Assembly (NCBI RefSeq): GCF_928391935.1
Contig: NZ_CAKMTD010000002.1
Location: 124,001 to 188,000, forward strand
Direction of reading: 5' to 3'
Source: Rothia nasimurium
GTDB lineage: Bacteria; Actinomycetota; Actinomycetes; Actinomycetales; Micrococcaceae
Length of the DNA stretch: 64,000 nt
Below are positions 15,680 to 26,793 of the stretch, one piece after another; position 1 is the stretch's first letter, and each line of letters starts with the position of its first letter. The translations under genes and the position numbers were made by a program. The notes below the pieces were generated by a model. The model was given only the letters and a program-made list of their open reading frames with translations. It was not told the DNA's origin and ran no database searches.

Positions 15680-18364
15680 TTAGGAGCCGCGAACCAGGTT
15701 ACGCAGGACGTACTGCAGGATGCCGCCGTTGCGGTAGTAGTCGGCTTCACCGGGGGTGTCGATGCGAACTACAGCGTCGAACTCGGTGACCTTGCCGTCT
15801 TCTGCGGTGGCGGTGACCTTGAGGGTCTTGGGGGTGGTGCCCTCGTTCAGTTCGGTCAGGCCGGTGATATCGAAGGTTTCGGTACCGGTCAGGCCGAGTG
15901 ATTCGTGGGATTCACCGGCAGGGAACTGCAGGGGTACAACGCCCATACCAATCAGGTTTGAACGGTGGATACGCTCGAAGGACTCAGCGATAACTGCCTT
16001 GACGCCCAGCAGGGTGGTGCCCTTAGCAGCCCAGTCACGGGATGAACCGGTGCCGTATTCCTTACCGCCCAGAACAACCAGCGGAATGCCAGCGGCCTGG
16101 TAGTTCATGGAGGCATCGTAAACGGTGGACTGTTCGCCGTCCTTGGTGAAGTCGCGGGTGAAGCCGCCTTCAACGCCGTCCAGAAGCTGGTTCTTGATAC
16201 GGATGTTGGCGAAGGTACCGCGAATCATGACCTCGTGGTTACCACGGCGGGAGCCGTAGGAGTTGAAGTCCTTGCGCTCTACACCGTTTTCAATCAGGTA
16301 CTTACCTGCGGGGGTGTCAGCCTTGAAGGAACCTGCAGGTGAGATGTGGTCGGTGGTGACAGAGTCGCCCAGCTTGAGCAGGACGCGGGCGCCCTTGATG
16401 TCCTCAACAGGGCTGGTTTCCATGGTCATACCCTCGAAGTACGGGGGCTTACGCACATAGGTGGACTTGTCGTCCCACTCGAAGGTGGAGCCGGTGGGGG
16501 TCTCCAGGGACTGCCAACGCTCGTCACCGTCGAAGATGGTGCCGTATTCCTTGTTGTACATCTCGGTGTCGAGCGACTCGTCGATGATCTTCTGGACTTC
16601 TTCGGGGTCGGGCCAGATGTCCTTGAGGTAGACCTCGTTGCCGTCGGCATCGGTGCCCAGGGAGTCCTTCTCGAAGTCGAAGTCCATGGTACCGGCCAGG
16701 GCGTAGGCGATGACCAGCGGCGGGGAGGCCAGGTAGTTCATCTTGACGTCCGGTGAGATACGGCCTTCGAAGTTACGGTTACCTGAGAGGACGGCGGTGA
16801 CGGAGAGGTCTTCGCTCTGGATTGCCTCTGAGATTTCGGGCTCCAGGGGGCCGGAGTTACCGATACAGGTGGCGCAACCGTAGCCGACGACGTAGAAGCC
16901 GAGCTTCTCGAGGTCAGGCAGCAGACCTGCCTTCTCGTAGTAGTCGGTGACGACCTTTGAGCCGGGGGCGATGGAGGTCTTGACCCAGGGCTTGGCGGTC
17001 AGGCCCTTGGCGGCGGCATTGCGCGCGAGGACGCCTGCAGCCATCATGACCGAGGGGTTGGAGGTGTTGGTGCAGGAGGTAATCGAGGCGATGGACACTG
17101 CACCGTTCTTGAGCTCGAACTCGCGGCCGTCTGCCATGGAGACCTTGGCTGACTTGTCGGTTTCGCCGTCCTTGGCGTAGTTCTTGATGTCGGAGGCGAA
17201 CTGGCTCTTGGACTCTGAGAGCAGGATGCGGTCCTGGGGACGCTTGGGGCCTGCGATGGAGGGGACCACGGTGGAGAGGTCCAGTTCCAGGTACTCGGAG
17301 TATTCGACGTCGACGGAAGGATCGTGCCAGAGGCCCTGTTCCTTGGTGTAGGCCTCGACCAGGGCGACCTGCTCTTCGCTGCGGCCGGTCAGGCGCAGGT
17401 ATTCGAGGGTCTTCTCGTCGATGGGGAACATGGCGGCGGTGGAGCCGAACTCGGGGCTCATGTTGCCGATGGTTGCACGGTTGGCCAGGGGCACCTGGCC
17501 TACGCCTTCGCCGTAGAATTCAACGAACTTGCCGACGACGCCGTGTTCGCGCAGCATTTCGGTGATGGTCAGAACGACGTCGGTTGCGGTAGCACCGGAG
17601 GGGATGGAGCCGGTGAGCTTGAAGCCGACGACGCGGGGAATCAGCATGGAGACGGGCTGGCCGAGCATTGCTGCTTCAGCTTCGATACCGCCAACGCCCC
17701 AGCCGAGGACGCCCAGACCGTTAACCATGGTGGTGTGGGAGTCGGTACCTACGACGGTGTCGGGGTAGGCGCGGAGGACGCCGCCGACCTCGCGGGCCAT
17801 GATGGTGCGGGCCAGGTATTCGATGTTGACCTGGTGGACGATGCCCATGCCCGGGGGTACGACCTTGAAGTCGTCAAAGGCGGTCTGGCCCCAGCGCAGG
17901 AACTTGTAGCGTTCGCCGTTGCGCTGGTATTCGATGTCCATGTTGCGGGTGATCGCGTCGGCGGTGCCGAAGGTATCAATCTGCACGGAGTGGTCGATGA
18001 CCAGTTCGGCTGGTGCCAGGGGGTTGATCTTGGAGGGGTCGCCGCCCAGTTCCTTCACGGCCTCGCGCATGGTGGCAAGGTCGACGACGCAGGGGACGCC
18101 GGTGAAGTCCTGCATGATGACGCGGGCGGGGGTGAACTGGATTTCGGTATCGGGCTCTGCGGTGGGATCCCAGTTGGCGAGGGCCTTGATGTGACCTTCA
18201 GTGATGTTGGCGCCGTCTTCGGTGCGCAACAGGTTCTCAAGCAGGACCTTGAGTGAGTAAGGCAGCTTCTGTGAGCCTTCGACTGCCTTGAGTCGGTAAA
18301 TTTCGTAGTCGGTTCCGTTGACGTTGAGAACGCCCTTTGAACCGAAGCTGTCCACAGTGCTCAT
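15680..18364 (-). CDS. acnA: Aconitate hydratase
   Basis: 894 residues, AcnA/IRP type. [15 protein letters not shown] (first cluster Cys) and [14 protein letters not shown] (second and third Cys) bind the 4Fe-4S cluster. [24 protein letters not shown] and the C-terminal swivel domain [19 protein letters not shown] are also present. It isomerises citrate to isocitrate in the TCA cycle. The start is ATG 18364 ([11 protein letters not shown]) with GAGAGGAG about 10 nt upstream. The same cycle's malate dehydrogenase is at 34036. Confidence 0.97.
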   Translation of the reverse strand: MSTVDSFGSKGVLNVNGTDYEIYRLKAVEGSQKLPYSLKVLLENLLRTEDGANITEGHIKALANWDPTAEPDTEIQFTPARVIMQDFTGVPCVVDLATMREAVKELGGDPSKINPLAPAELVIDHSVQIDTFGTADAITRNMDIEYQRNGERYKFLRWGQTAFDDFKVVPPGMGIVHQVNIEYLARTIMAREVGGVLRAYPDTVVGTDSHTTMVNGLGVLGWGVGGIEAEAAMLGQPVSMLIPRVVGFKLTGSIPSGATATDVVLTITEMLREHGVVGKFVEFYGEGVGQVPLANRATIGNMSPEFGSTAAMFPIDEKTLEYLRLTGRSEEQVALVEAYTKEQGLWHDPSVDVEYSEYLELDLSTVVPSIAGPKRPQDRILLSESKSQFASDIKNYAKDGETDKSAKVSMADGREFELKNGAVSIASITSCTNTSNPSVMMAAGVLARNAAAKGLTAKPWVKTSIAPGSKVVTDYYEKAGLLPDLEKLGFYVVGYGCATCIGNSGPLEPEISEAIQSEDLSVTAVLSGNRNFEGRISPDVKMNYLASPPLVIAYALAGTMDFDFEKDSLGTDADGNEVYLKDIWPDPEEVQKIIDESLDTEMYNKEYGTIFDGDERWQSLETPTGSTFEWDDKSTYVRKPPYFEGMTMETSPVEDIKGARVLLKLGDSVTTDHISPAGSFKADTPAGKYLIENGVERKDFNSYGSRRGNHEVMIRGTFANIRIKNQLLDGVEGGFTRDFTKDGEQSTVYDASMNYQAAGIPLVVLGGKEYGTGSSRDWAAKGTTLLGVKAVIAESFERIHRSNLIGMGVVPLQFPAGESHESLGLTGTETFDITGLTELNEGTTPKTLKVTATAEDGKVTEFDAVVRIDTPGEADYYRNGGILQYVLRNLVRGS

Positions 18365-18654
18365 ATGTGTGGGACTCCTCTCGACACTGTCATACGATTG
18401 GACCTGCGCCACCGGGTCCACCGCTACTGTGCAGTGGGTGTGTGATGCTCATGGTTGAGCCGGTGGGCATGGGTCCACTGCCTTTAGTGTACCGGGTATC
18501 ACGTTGTTCACATATTTTGAAGACGACCCGTAAGCAAATGTTTCGTCTACCGGCTTGTGGGGGCGGACGCCGGGGCCACCTCGGGCGCGACTTTTCGGCT
18601 TTGGCAAGGAAAATGTGCCGTTAATATATTGCGTTCTCGTGCCAGAATAGGGCC

Positions 18655-19419
18655 ATGACAGCTTCTTTTTCTTCTCCTGCAAAGGCGCAGACCAACCTGG
18701 TAGCCACGTCCCTCAATGTGGCTTTTCGTTGGTTACTCATTGGGTGTACCACGGTTTTTGCGCTGGCTACTTCCGTTAATCATCTCCTACCGTCCACGGT
18801 TCCTCTTCCTCTTCTATCTACCGTGGTCTGGGTAGCTGGTCTGTCATTTCTTACCGCCCTTCTTGCCCTGGTGGGTATTGGGGTAACCGCAATTGTGCTG
18901 GCACCGTCCACGCCAACCCGTCAGGCCCCGTCCGGGCAGGGTAGGCGGGCACCGGGCATCCGCCTACCCCTTGCGTTGAGTGGGCTTGGTCTTCTGCTGG
19001 CTATCTACTACGGTCTGCATGTCTTTTGGTGGAACCCTCTGGCTGTGGCCCCGGGCTATACCCTCACGGAGGTGTATGGCCAGCTAGCTGAAGCCGGAGA
19101 ATTTAGCCTCGTCACAGTGGTGGGGTGGGGGCTTACCGTTGCCCTGCCACTCCTTGCCCTCCCCTGGGTGCATGAGTGGTTGAGTGTCATACCCTCCTAT
19201 ACTCCCCTGAGGGCTGTGGGCTTCTGCGCCCTGGTGGTAGCAGCCGCGTCCTTCCTACTCTATTTAGGGTGGGGCTGGCATATGGGTATGGGGCTGGCTG
19301 ATACCTTTATGACCAGCGGTGCTGACCGCTCCCCCACAGCTATTCCATTCGGCGTGGCCGTCCTAGCCCTCGGCACCCTGGGCATCTACGGGCTCTTTGT
19401 GCCCGCCCGCGCCCGTTAG
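18655..19419 (+). CDS. Polytopic membrane protein of unknown function
   Basis: 254 residues with about six hydrophobic segments (near 23-45, 55-85, 105-122, 150-168, 186-208, 225-247) and Trp/Gly-rich loops (YYGLHVFWWNP, LGWGWHMGMG). I do not recognise the family. The ATG at 18655 closely follows an AGAAT -10-like hexamer (TGCCAGAAT), so the mRNA may be leaderless. It lies between divergent acnA and downstream parC. Confidence 0.65.
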   Translation: MTASFSSPAKAQTNLVATSLNVAFRWLLIGCTTVFALATSVNHLLPSTVPLPLLSTVVWVAGLSFLTALLALVGIGVTAIVLAPSTPTRQAPSGQGRRAPGIRLPLALSGLGLLLAIYYGLHVFWWNPLAVAPGYTLTEVYGQLAEAGEFSLVTVVGWGLTVALPLLALPWVHEWLSVIPSYTPLRAVGFCALVVAAASFLLYLGWGWHMGMGLADTFMTSGADRSPTAIPFGVAVLALGTLGIYGLFVPARAR

Positions 19420-19500
19420 CACCAGTAGCCAACCTGCCAGCGTCCCCCTTTCACGGTAGAATAAACGAACCTATGTTCGAATTCCCAGGAAGAGGTCTCG

Positions 19501-22083
19501 ATGGCTCGCCGCACCACCGCGCACGATGACTACCCCACCGACGTCGTCGAAAATATCGTCGATATCGACGTGACGAGCGAGATGGAAACCAGCTTCCTGG
19601 AATACTCCTACTCGGTCATCTACTCCCGCGCCCTGCCCGATGCCCGCGACGGCCTCAAACCCGTGCAGCGCCGAATCCTCTACATGATGCAGCAGATGGG
19701 CCTGCGCCCCGACAAGGGCCACGTCAAAAGCGCCCGCGTCATCGGCGAAGTCATGGGTAAACTCCACCCCCACGGCGACGGCGCCATCTACGACGCCATG
19801 GTGCGCCTAGCCCAACCCTTCTCCATGCGCCTGCCCGTGGTCGACGGCCACGGCAACTTCGGCTCCCTGGACGACGGCCCGGCAGCCTCCCGCTACACCG
19901 AGGTCCGCATGGCCCCGGCGGCCCTGGCCATGACCGCCAACTTGGACGAAGACGTCGTCGACTTCGTACCCAACTACGACAACCAGTTCATGCAACCGGC
20001 CGTCCTGCCCGCAGCCTACCCCAACCTGCTGGTCAACGGCTCAGCCGGTATCGCCGTCGGCATGGCCACCAACATGGCCCCCCACAACCTGCGCGAGGTT
20101 ATCGCCGCAGCCCGCCACCTGCTGGATCACCCCGAGGCAACCCTCAAAGACATCATGAAGTTCGTGCCCGGCCCCGACCTACCCTCCGGCGGCACCATCG
20201 TGGGCACCACCGGCATTAAGGACGCCTACGAAAAGGGCCGTGGTATCTTCAAGACCCGCGCCAAAGTCTCCATCGAACAGGTCACCGCCCGCAAACAGGG
20301 CATTGTGGTCACCGAGCTGCCCTACCTGGTCGGCCCCGAAAAGGTCATCGAAAAAATCAAGGACGGCGTCAACTCCAAGAAGCTGCAGGGTATCTCAGAC
20401 GTCGTTGACCTGACCGACCGCAAAAACGGTCTGCGCATGGTCATTGAAATCAAAAACGGTTTCAACCCCAAGGCCGTACTCGCCGCCCTCTACAAGCACA
20501 CCCCACTGGAAGACTCCTTCGGCATTAACAACGTAGCCCTGGTGGACGGCCAGCCCCAGACCCTGGGCCTGCTCGACCTGCTGCACGTCTACGTTGACCA
20601 CCGCCTGGACGTCGTGCGCCGCCGCACCAGCCACCGCCTGGGCAAGCGCCGCGACCGCCTGCACCTGGTTGAGGGTCTGCTGGTGGCCATCGTCGATATC
20701 GACGAGGTCATTCAGATTATCCGTTCCTCCGACGAAACCGCCCAGGCCCGTGAACGCCTCATGCAGATTTACGACCTGAGCGAGGTGCAGGCCAACCACA
20801 TTCTCGAACTGCGCCTGCGCCAGCTCACCAAGTACTCCCGCATCGAGCTTGAAGCCGAACGCGACGAACTCTTGGCAGAAATCGCCTCCCTGGAAGAAAT
20901 CCTCGGTTCTGACGCCAAGCTCCGCGCCCTCGTCTCCGAAGAACTGCAGCAGGTCGCCGACGAATACGGCACCGACCGCCGCACCAAGATCGTCACCAAG
21001 GACGAGCTGGCCGACGCAGTGGCCGCCCTCTCGGCGTCCGCCTCCAAGGCCAAAAAGGAGGCCGGCCTCTCCCTGGAAATCGCAGACGACCCCTGCTGGG
21101 TCCTGCTCTCCACCAGTGGCCAGTTTGGGCGCACCAAGGGAGTCAAGGGGGCCCGCCCTGCCCTGGTTGACCCGGGCAAACGCCTCAAGCACGACGCCCT
21201 GCTCTCCCTTGTACCCACCACCGCCCGGGGTGAAATCGGGGCTGTCACCTCTACCGGCCGCCTGGTTCGGGTCCCTGTCATCGACATCCCCGTCCTGGAA
21301 GAAGCCGGGGGCAGCCCCCAGCTCGCCAGCGGAGTCAAGGTCGCGGACGCCATCACCCTAGCCCGTGGCGAAAAGCTCGTCGGCCTGGTTCCGCTCAACG
21401 CCATCCTGGCCCTGGCTACCGAACGCGGCGTCGTCAAACGAGTCAACCCAGACTACCCGCTCAACGCCACAGAGTTTGAGATTATGAAGCTCAAGCCCAA
21501 GGACGCCGTCATAGCCGTAGCCGTCTGCGATACCGATGATATGGTGCTCACCTTCGTCACTGAACAGGCCAAACTTCTCACCTTTGATGCATCCAAGGTA
21601 CGCCCCCAGGGACGTACCGGCGGCGGCATGGCCGGTATGAAGGTAGCCGACGACGACAGACTCATCGCCTTCGGCGTCACCGCCCCCGGCGCGGACGCCC
21701 AGGTTGTCACCATCACCGACGGCGGTGATGAAGGAGCCACTGCCAAGGTCACCGAGCTCACCGAGTTCCCCCAAAAGGGCCGCGCCACCGGTGGCATCCG
21801 GGCCCACCGCTTCCTCAAGGGCGAAACCGCCCTCGCCCTGGCCTGGGTAGGTGTCGGCCCAGCTAAGGCTGTCTCATCAGCCGGGGTTGCCCGCACCCTG
21901 CCTACCGAGTTCGGCCCCCGCGACGGCTCCGGCGTCCTGCTTGCCCAGGGCATCGACGCTATCGGGCCCAACTACCAGGCCCTGACCTCCCCGGCTCCTG
22001 CCTCAGAGGAGACCCCTGTGAAAGCTGAGGCTCAGGTAGAGGCTGATCTGCCAGTTGAGCCAGAAGAAGACGCCCTCTTCTAA
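19501..22083 (+). CDS. parC: DNA topoisomerase IV subunit A (GyrA-like)
   Basis: 860 residues. [54 protein letters not shown] and the catalytic Tyr in [12 protein letters not shown] identify a type IIA topoisomerase A subunit. A C-terminal beta-pinwheel region with degenerate repeats follows. Together with the B subunit at 35179-37272 it would decatenate replicated chromosomes. Assignment as ParC instead of a second GyrA rests on that partner and the absence of an adjacent gyrB. ATG 19501 has GGAAGAGG upstream. Confidence 0.9.
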   Translation: MARRTTAHDDYPTDVVENIVDIDVTSEMETSFLEYSYSVIYSRALPDARDGLKPVQRRILYMMQQMGLRPDKGHVKSARVIGEVMGKLHPHGDGAIYDAMVRLAQPFSMRLPVVDGHGNFGSLDDGPAASRYTEVRMAPAALAMTANLDEDVVDFVPNYDNQFMQPAVLPAAYPNLLVNGSAGIAVGMATNMAPHNLREVIAAARHLLDHPEATLKDIMKFVPGPDLPSGGTIVGTTGIKDAYEKGRGIFKTRAKVSIEQVTARKQGIVVTELPYLVGPEKVIEKIKDGVNSKKLQGISDVVDLTDRKNGLRMVIEIKNGFNPKAVLAALYKHTPLEDSFGINNVALVDGQPQTLGLLDLLHVYVDHRLDVVRRRTSHRLGKRRDRLHLVEGLLVAIVDIDEVIQIIRSSDETAQARERLMQIYDLSEVQANHILELRLRQLTKYSRIELEAERDELLAEIASLEEILGSDAKLRALVSEELQQVADEYGTDRRTKIVTKDELADAVAALSASASKAKKEAGLSLEIADDPCWVLLSTSGQFGRTKGVKGARPALVDPGKRLKHDALLSLVPTTARGEIGAVTSTGRLVRVPVIDIPVLEEAGGSPQLASGVKVADAITLARGEKLVGLVPLNAILALATERGVVKRVNPDYPLNATEFEIMKLKPKDAVIAVAVCDTDDMVLTFVTEQAKLLTFDASKVRPQGRTGGGMAGMKVADDDRLIAFGVTAPGADAQVVTITDGGDEGATAKVTELTEFPQKGRATGGIRAHRFLKGETALALAWVGVGPAKAVSSAGVARTLPTEFGPRDGSGVLLAQGIDAIGPNYQALTSPAPASEETPVKAEAQVEADLPVEPEEDALF

Positions 22084-22092
22084 AGAGATTAG

Positions 22093-22194
22093 GGAGCGGA
22101 CGCACCCTCACCGACTAACCTTCTTGCGGGTTCGCTAGCGCTCACGCGCAATTCATGCCAGCCCCAGCCAGTCGGTTACGGGCGCGCCCGCTCC
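22093..22194. terminator. Long composite inverted repeat between convergent genes
   Basis: Outer arms 22093-22107 and 22180-22194 pair over 15 bp with two positions that would be U-G wobbles in the minus-strand transcript. Inner arms ACCGACT (22110-22116) and AGTCGGT (22170-22176) pair perfectly, enclosing about 53 nt. It probably terminates parC and/or the convergent gene, although its size is unusual. Confidence 0.6.
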
Positions 22195-22218
22195 TTTCTT
22201 CCACTACGCTGCTTTCCG

Positions 22219-22716
22219 CTACACTGCTGAACGCAGCCGGGAGTTCGCCTCAGCAACAACCTGCTCGGGGTTGCTAGCGGACGCCGTCACCCGGCTACCG
22301 TTGGTCAGGGTAAAGGTGACGGAGGGGCCGCCGGTCAGGTAGCCGGTGTTACCTCCGCCCATAATTCTCAGACCAGCCCCCTGCACCAGACCGGTCACTG
22401 GGCCTACCTCCGCTTTCTCAATCTCGCTGTAGGGTAGCTCTTTCGAGAAGAACTTCATGGTGGTGATTTTGACGGAAGTGTCCAGCAGGTCAATGCGGGT
22501 ACTGCTGAAGATGATCGGAATAATGATCAGTGCTACGGCAGCCCCCACAAACACTGAAATAAGAAGCCCCTGGCTGCTGCCGTCCTTGTCGACGGGGCCA
22601 AAAATCAGAATCGGCAGGGTGACGCTGACCAGTACAAAAGCTACTACTCCGCAGAGGAATAGCTTGAAATTCTTGGTCAGGGGCGCAACATAGCTCTGTT
22701 CTTGAAGAGTAGACAT
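22219..22716 (-). CDS. Small membrane protein, PH-like C-terminal part, unknown function
   Basis: 165 residues. Two transmembrane segments (about 18-40 and 50-68) are followed by a beta-rich soluble part (IDLLDTSVKITTMKFFSKELPYSEIEKAEVGP and a Gly-rich GLRIMGGGNTGYLTGG). The layout resembles small bacterial proteins with a membrane hairpin and PH-like domain, such as DUF3093-like proteins, but I cannot name the family. It is monocistronic between convergent parC and the cydDC terminator. Confidence 0.65.
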   Translation of the reverse strand: MSTLQEQSYVAPLTKNFKLFLCGVVAFVLVSVTLPILIFGPVDKDGSSQGLLISVFVGAAVALIIIPIIFSSTRIDLLDTSVKITTMKFFSKELPYSEIEKAEVGPVTGLVQGAGLRIMGGGNTGYLTGGPSVTFTLTNGSRVTASASNPEQVVAEANSRLRSAV

Positions 22717-22830
22717 GAGGAATCCTAAATTTCTGTTTGGCTAGCTTCAGGTAGGTAATACTTAGAACACACTTTACCCCCCATAGAAAATTTCCAGACA
22801 GCAGGTGGTTTCTGTTGCTGCCCTAGATAG

Positions 22831-22880
22831 AGAAAACCCCTCCCGTATCGTCCTTTGACAGGAACCACAGGAGGGGTCTT
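22831..22880 (-). terminator. Terminator of cydDC
   Basis: Stem ACCCCTCC/GGAGGGGT (22836-22843 with 22870-22877), followed on the minus strand by TTTTC. Confidence 0.7.
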
Positions 22881-22887
22881 CTACCTT

Positions 22888-25800
22888 CTATCGAAGTTTC
22901 ACCACGGTATCGCAGGCGGCAATGTCTTCGGCACGGTGGGAAACCAGGACGACGGCGGGCAGTTTGGTCTTGCCGTCAGAGGCCTCACTGGCCCCCCGCT
23001 TGGTGCCCCGGGCAACCTCACTGATGAGGGCGATTGCTGCAGGGGCGTCCAGGTGGGCGGTTGGCTCATCCATGAGCAGCAGGGGCGAATCAACCAGGAG
23101 AGTTCGGGCAATAGCGATACGCTGACGCTGCCCGCCAGATACATAGGAGCCACCCGCCCCCACCAGGGTGTTGAGGCCCAGCGGCAGGGAGCGCACGAAA
23201 TCACCGAGGCCTACCCGGTCGAGAACCTCAAACATTTCCTCCTCGCTGGGGCGTTCGTCCGCCGGGCGGGCGATGGCCAGGTTGTTGGCAATCGTGGACT
23301 CAAAAATGTAGGCAGACTGGGGGCACCAGGCGGCGTAACCGCGCAGGCTATTGGCATCAAAGACCTTCCCGTTGACCCGGATATTACCGCGTTCAGCAGG
23401 CAGGAAGCCCAGTAGGGTTGCCAGGGCCGTGGTCTTACCGGAGCCAGAAGGGCCGGTGATGCCCAGCCACTGGCCCGAAGAAACTGAGGCCGACAGCCCT
23501 GTAAAGACGTGTTCGTTCATGTCGGGCCAACGGGCAGCCAGGGACTCTAGTTCCAGGGTAATCGAGTTGTGCGCGGCCCGTTTCTTGCTGCCGATGCCGG
23601 GGTCACCCAGGATATCCCGGATTCCTTCTTCAACTTCTCCCTCAGTTTCGCGTCCTTCCCGGTCAAAGGTGTCCAGGTGGTCGCGGGTGCGCTCAACCAG
23701 GGCTGCGAAGGCAGGCCAGCCCCGTACTGCTTCAACGTGGGCTGCGGTGGTCTCAAAGAGGCCAGTGAGCATCAGTACGACGATGGCTGCGGTGGGGGCA
23801 GAAATGTCACCGGCCTGGACGGAAGGCCACACGGCTGCAATAACGCCGAGGGCGGCCCCCCACCAGGTAAGTATCATCAGCGCCTGGCCAATGCCGATGG
23901 CCCGGGAGCTGCGCAGCTTGGACTTGCTGGCGGCGCCGTCCTGACGGGAAATAGCAAGGGCTACGGTCTGGTCTAGCCCGTTGTTGTGAAGGTCAGTTGC
24001 TGAGTCCAGGGCTGAAACGCCCAGGCGCAGCATGGCTGCCGTTTCGTAGCGGGCGATGGCGTCTGCCCGTCGGTCTGATACTCGCACTAGGGCGGGAATA
24101 AGAACAGTTGCTACGAGTACAGCGGCACTCACCGGCAGCAGTGCTGTGGGGGTTGCGACGGCGGTGACGACCAGGACCAGGAGCATAACAATGAGGTGGG
24201 AGGCTACCGGCAGGATGACGCGGGGAATTGCGTCGCGAAGTTCGTCAATGTCGCCAATGAGACGGTCAAGGATTTTGTCACCGCGCAGGAGGGAGCGGAC
24301 TGACAGAACAGTGCGTCCGGCAGCGTCCCAGGCCCTAATACGTAAGGTATTTGCAGCGCGGAGGACGACGTCGTGGGTGCGGAGGCGCTCAGCGTACCGG
24401 GCGGAGGCCCGGCCCAGCCCAAAGAAGCGGACGCCAGTCACGGCAACGAGTAGGTACATCATGGCTGGTTGCTCGGCAGCTCGCACAATCAGCCAGCCGG
24501 AGAGGGCGGTGAGGCTCACGGCAAAGCAGACAGTCAAAACGGAGAGCATCACGGGCAGGACTGCGTCGCGCAGTCGGATGCCGGTGAGCATGCCCGTGTT
24601 GCGGAGTGTGGCAAAAATACTGCGGTGACGGGTGCGGGTTCGTCGGGTGGGCTGCTGATCCTGGGCGGCGACGGGGCGGCTGTCTTCCATTTCGCCGGTT
24701 GCTACGGCGTCGGACAGGGTGCCCAGGGCATAGGCGCCCAGGCCGACTGTGTTCTGGCTGGTGAGCTCCCAGTCGATGCCGTGTGGTTTCGGGACTGCCG
24801 TCAGCACGTTGTTGGTGGCGGCGGCTAGTTTGGTGTCGTGGGTGACGATGATGAGGGTGGCGCCGGTTTCCTGGAGGGCAGCGAGGGCGACGTTAACCTT
24901 GGCCGCTGAGATGGGGTCTAGGTGGGCGGTCGGTTCGTCGATGAGGACGGTGACGTGGTCTGCCTGGGCTTGGAGGGTTGCGACCCTAGCTAGGGCGCGG
25001 GCGATGGCCAGGCGGCGCATCTGGCCGGCGGAGAGGGATTCGGGGGGAAGGTCTGCTAGTTCGCCAAGGCCAACTGCGGTGAGGAACTGCCCGAAGTATT
25101 CGCGGTCTTCACTGATGAAACGCGGGGTGGTTTCGAGTAGGCCGGAGGCGTAGGTGATGCCGTCTAGGGCGCCTTCGCCCTTGGTGACGGTGGCGTAGAG
25201 GGCGACTTCTGCCAGGGCGGTGGGGGCGATGAAGGTTGGGGACTGGCTGATCCAGACGGTTTCTCCGGTGCCGGAGACGAGGCCGGAGACGTGTATGGGG
25301 GCGCTGGTTCCTGTCGGTACTAGGTCGTTGCGGAGGGCACCGCCCAGGACGGAGAGCAGGGTGGTTTTTCCGCAGCCGGAGGGGCCGGTGATGGCGGTGG
25401 TGGTGCCGTGACGCAGGGTGAAGCTGACCCCAATGAGGGTGCGGTCCCGGCCAGGGTAGGATACGGAGAGCTGGCGCACGGAAATGCGGTCGCCGCCGGG
25501 GGCGACGGTGGGGTGCGGGATGGGCTGGTCGATGATGGCCTGGGCCCGGCGTAGGGCGGCAACCCCGTCTTCTGACTGGTGGTAGGCGGTGCCGACGTCG
25601 CGCAGGGGCTGGTAGCATTCGGGGGCTAGGAGCAGGGCGAAGAGGGCGACGTCGAGGCCGAGTTCCCCGTCAACTAGGCGCAGGCCGATGAAGACGGCTA
25701 CCAGGGCAACGGAGATTGTGGTGATGAGTTCCAGGGCCAGGGATGAGAGGAAGGCTGACCGTAGGGTGTACATGGTTGCCTTGCGGTAGCGTTCCCCGAG

Positions 25801-26583
25801 GTCGCCGAGGGCCTTGGACTGGGCGCGGGCGCGGCCTAGGCCGACCAGCACAGGCAGGCCCTTGACCAGTTCAACGATGTGGTCTGAGAGGCGCAGCAGG
25901 TTGCGCTGGGCGCGGGCTGTATCTTCTGCTGTGGTCCGTCCGATCAGCACCATGAAGAGGGGGATCAGGGGCAGGGTGAGCACAATGATGAGTGCCGATA
26001 CCCAGTCGTAGAAGGCAATAAAGATGAGGAGCAGGGTGGGAATGACCGCTGTGGAGACGAAGGCGGTGAGGGTCTTGGTGTAATAATCGTCCAGGGCTCC
26101 TAGGCCACGGGAGAGTAGGACGGCGGTGGCCCCGGTGCCGTCGGGGGTGTCAATTCCGCCGGTGGCAAGGACCCGTCGAATGAGCTGGCGGCGAATTGTG
26201 GTCTTAGCGCCGGTTGCAGCTTTTTGGGCGTAGAAGGCAAGGGACCAGTCGGCTGCGGCCCGGATCATGAGCGCAATAGCGCCGGTGACGGTGAGCGAGA
26301 GTAGGGACAGGTCCATGAAGGGGGCGGCGAAGAAGATACCGTCCAGCTGGGCCTGGCCGTTCCCGGCGAAGACTGCGAGCTGTTCTGCGTGGGCGCTTTC
26401 GTAGCTTTTGCCTTCGTACATGACGGCGTAGGTCATGCGGGCCAGCAGGGTGATTGCGGTTCCCAGTACGGCAGCAAAGACGATCAGTGCAAGGGTTTTG
26501 ATCGCCGTTAGCACTGCGAAAATAGCGAGGTTTCGTTTGGCGTTAGGCCCAAGTGGGGGCCGTTTGCTTTCAACGGTTGCCAT
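22888..26583 (-). CDS. cydDC: Fused CydDC ABC exporter (cytochrome bd assembly)
   Basis: 1231 residues: two complete ABC half-transporters in one chain. N-half (CydD-like): six membrane segments, Walker A GPSGCGKTT near 395, signature LSAGQ near 520, Walker B VLIDEPTAHLD. C-half (CydC-like): membrane segments from about 680, Walker A GPSGSGKTT near 1045, signature VSGGQ near 1140, LLLMDEPTAHLD. A linker near 640-665 (DQQPTRRTRTRHR) joins them. CydDC exports glutathione or cysteine and heme-related compounds and is needed to assemble cytochrome bd, encoded just upstream by cydAB. The fusion is known in actinobacteria. Confidence 0.93.
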   Translation of the reverse strand: MATVESKRPPLGPNAKRNLAIFAVLTAIKTLALIVFAAVLGTAITLLARMTYAVMYEGKSYESAHAEQLAVFAGNGQAQLDGIFFAAPFMDLSLLSLTVTGAIALMIRAAADWSLAFYAQKAATGAKTTIRRQLIRRVLATGGIDTPDGTGATAVLLSRGLGALDDYYTKTLTAFVSTAVIPTLLLIFIAFYDWVSALIIVLTLPLIPLFMVLIGRTTAEDTARAQRNLLRLSDHIVELVKGLPVLVGLGRARAQSKALGDLGERYRKATMYTLRSAFLSSLALELITTISVALVAVFIGLRLVDGELGLDVALFALLLAPECYQPLRDVGTAYHQSEDGVAALRRAQAIIDQPIPHPTVAPGGDRISVRQLSVSYPGRDRTLIGVSFTLRHGTTTAITGPSGCGKTTLLSVLGGALRNDLVPTGTSAPIHVSGLVSGTGETVWISQSPTFIAPTALAEVALYATVTKGEGALDGITYASGLLETTPRFISEDREYFGQFLTAVGLGELADLPPESLSAGQMRRLAIARALARVATLQAQADHVTVLIDEPTAHLDPISAAKVNVALAALQETGATLIIVTHDTKLAAATNNVLTAVPKPHGIDWELTSQNTVGLGAYALGTLSDAVATGEMEDSRPVAAQDQQPTRRTRTRHRSIFATLRNTGMLTGIRLRDAVLPVMLSVLTVCFAVSLTALSGWLIVRAAEQPAMMYLLVAVTGVRFFGLGRASARYAERLRTHDVVLRAANTLRIRAWDAAGRTVLSVRSLLRGDKILDRLIGDIDELRDAIPRVILPVASHLIVMLLVLVVTAVATPTALLPVSAAVLVATVLIPALVRVSDRRADAIARYETAAMLRLGVSALDSATDLHNNGLDQTVALAISRQDGAASKSKLRSSRAIGIGQALMILTWWGAALGVIAAVWPSVQAGDISAPTAAIVVLMLTGLFETTAAHVEAVRGWPAFAALVERTRDHLDTFDREGRETEGEVEEGIRDILGDPGIGSKKRAAHNSITLELESLAARWPDMNEHVFTGLSASVSSGQWLGITGPSGSGKTTALATLLGFLPAERGNIRVNGKVFDANSLRGYAAWCPQSAYIFESTIANNLAIARPADERPSEEEMFEVLDRVGLGDFVRSLPLGLNTLVGAGGSYVSGGQRQRIAIARTLLVDSPLLLMDEPTAHLDAPAAIALISEVARGTKRGASEASDGKTKLPAVVLVSHRAEDIAACDTVVKLR

Positions 26584-26611
26584 GATGTGAGTGAATCGTC
26601 CTTGAGGCCGC

Positions 26612-26624
26612 GAACAGTTTGTTC
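26612..26624. promoter_or_regulatory. Putative operator upstream of cydDC
   Basis: The palindrome GAACAGTTTGTTC (GAACA, 3-bp centre, TGTTC) lies just downstream of a TAGAAT -10-like sequence on the minus strand, 29 bp before the cydDC ATG. It would overlap the transcription start. The regulator is unknown. Confidence 0.4.
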
Positions 26625-26724
26625 ACCATTCTAGTGGGTTAGTCAGGGAGCTGTGGGCTCCTACTTGAGGATTGCTGGTGGGTATCAGCACAGTTTTTGG
26701 AGCCGGGGGCTCCTGGTGGTGAAA

Positions 26725-26754
26725 GGACGCAGGGAACCTGGGTTCCCTGCGTCC
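26725..26754 (-). terminator. Terminator of cydAB
   Basis: Perfect 14-bp stem GGACGCAGGGAACC/GGTTCCCTGCGTCC with a 2-nt centre, then TTTC on the minus strand. It implies that cydDC has its own promoter. Confidence 0.85.
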
Positions 26755-26793
26755 TTGCGTGGGTGGGTGCCGGGCGGCACCGGGGGCTGGCGC

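Noticed and set aside
17324..18256. 310-codon frame antisense to aconitase
   Set aside because: Antisense shadow in high-GC DNA, no start site and no recognisable domain.
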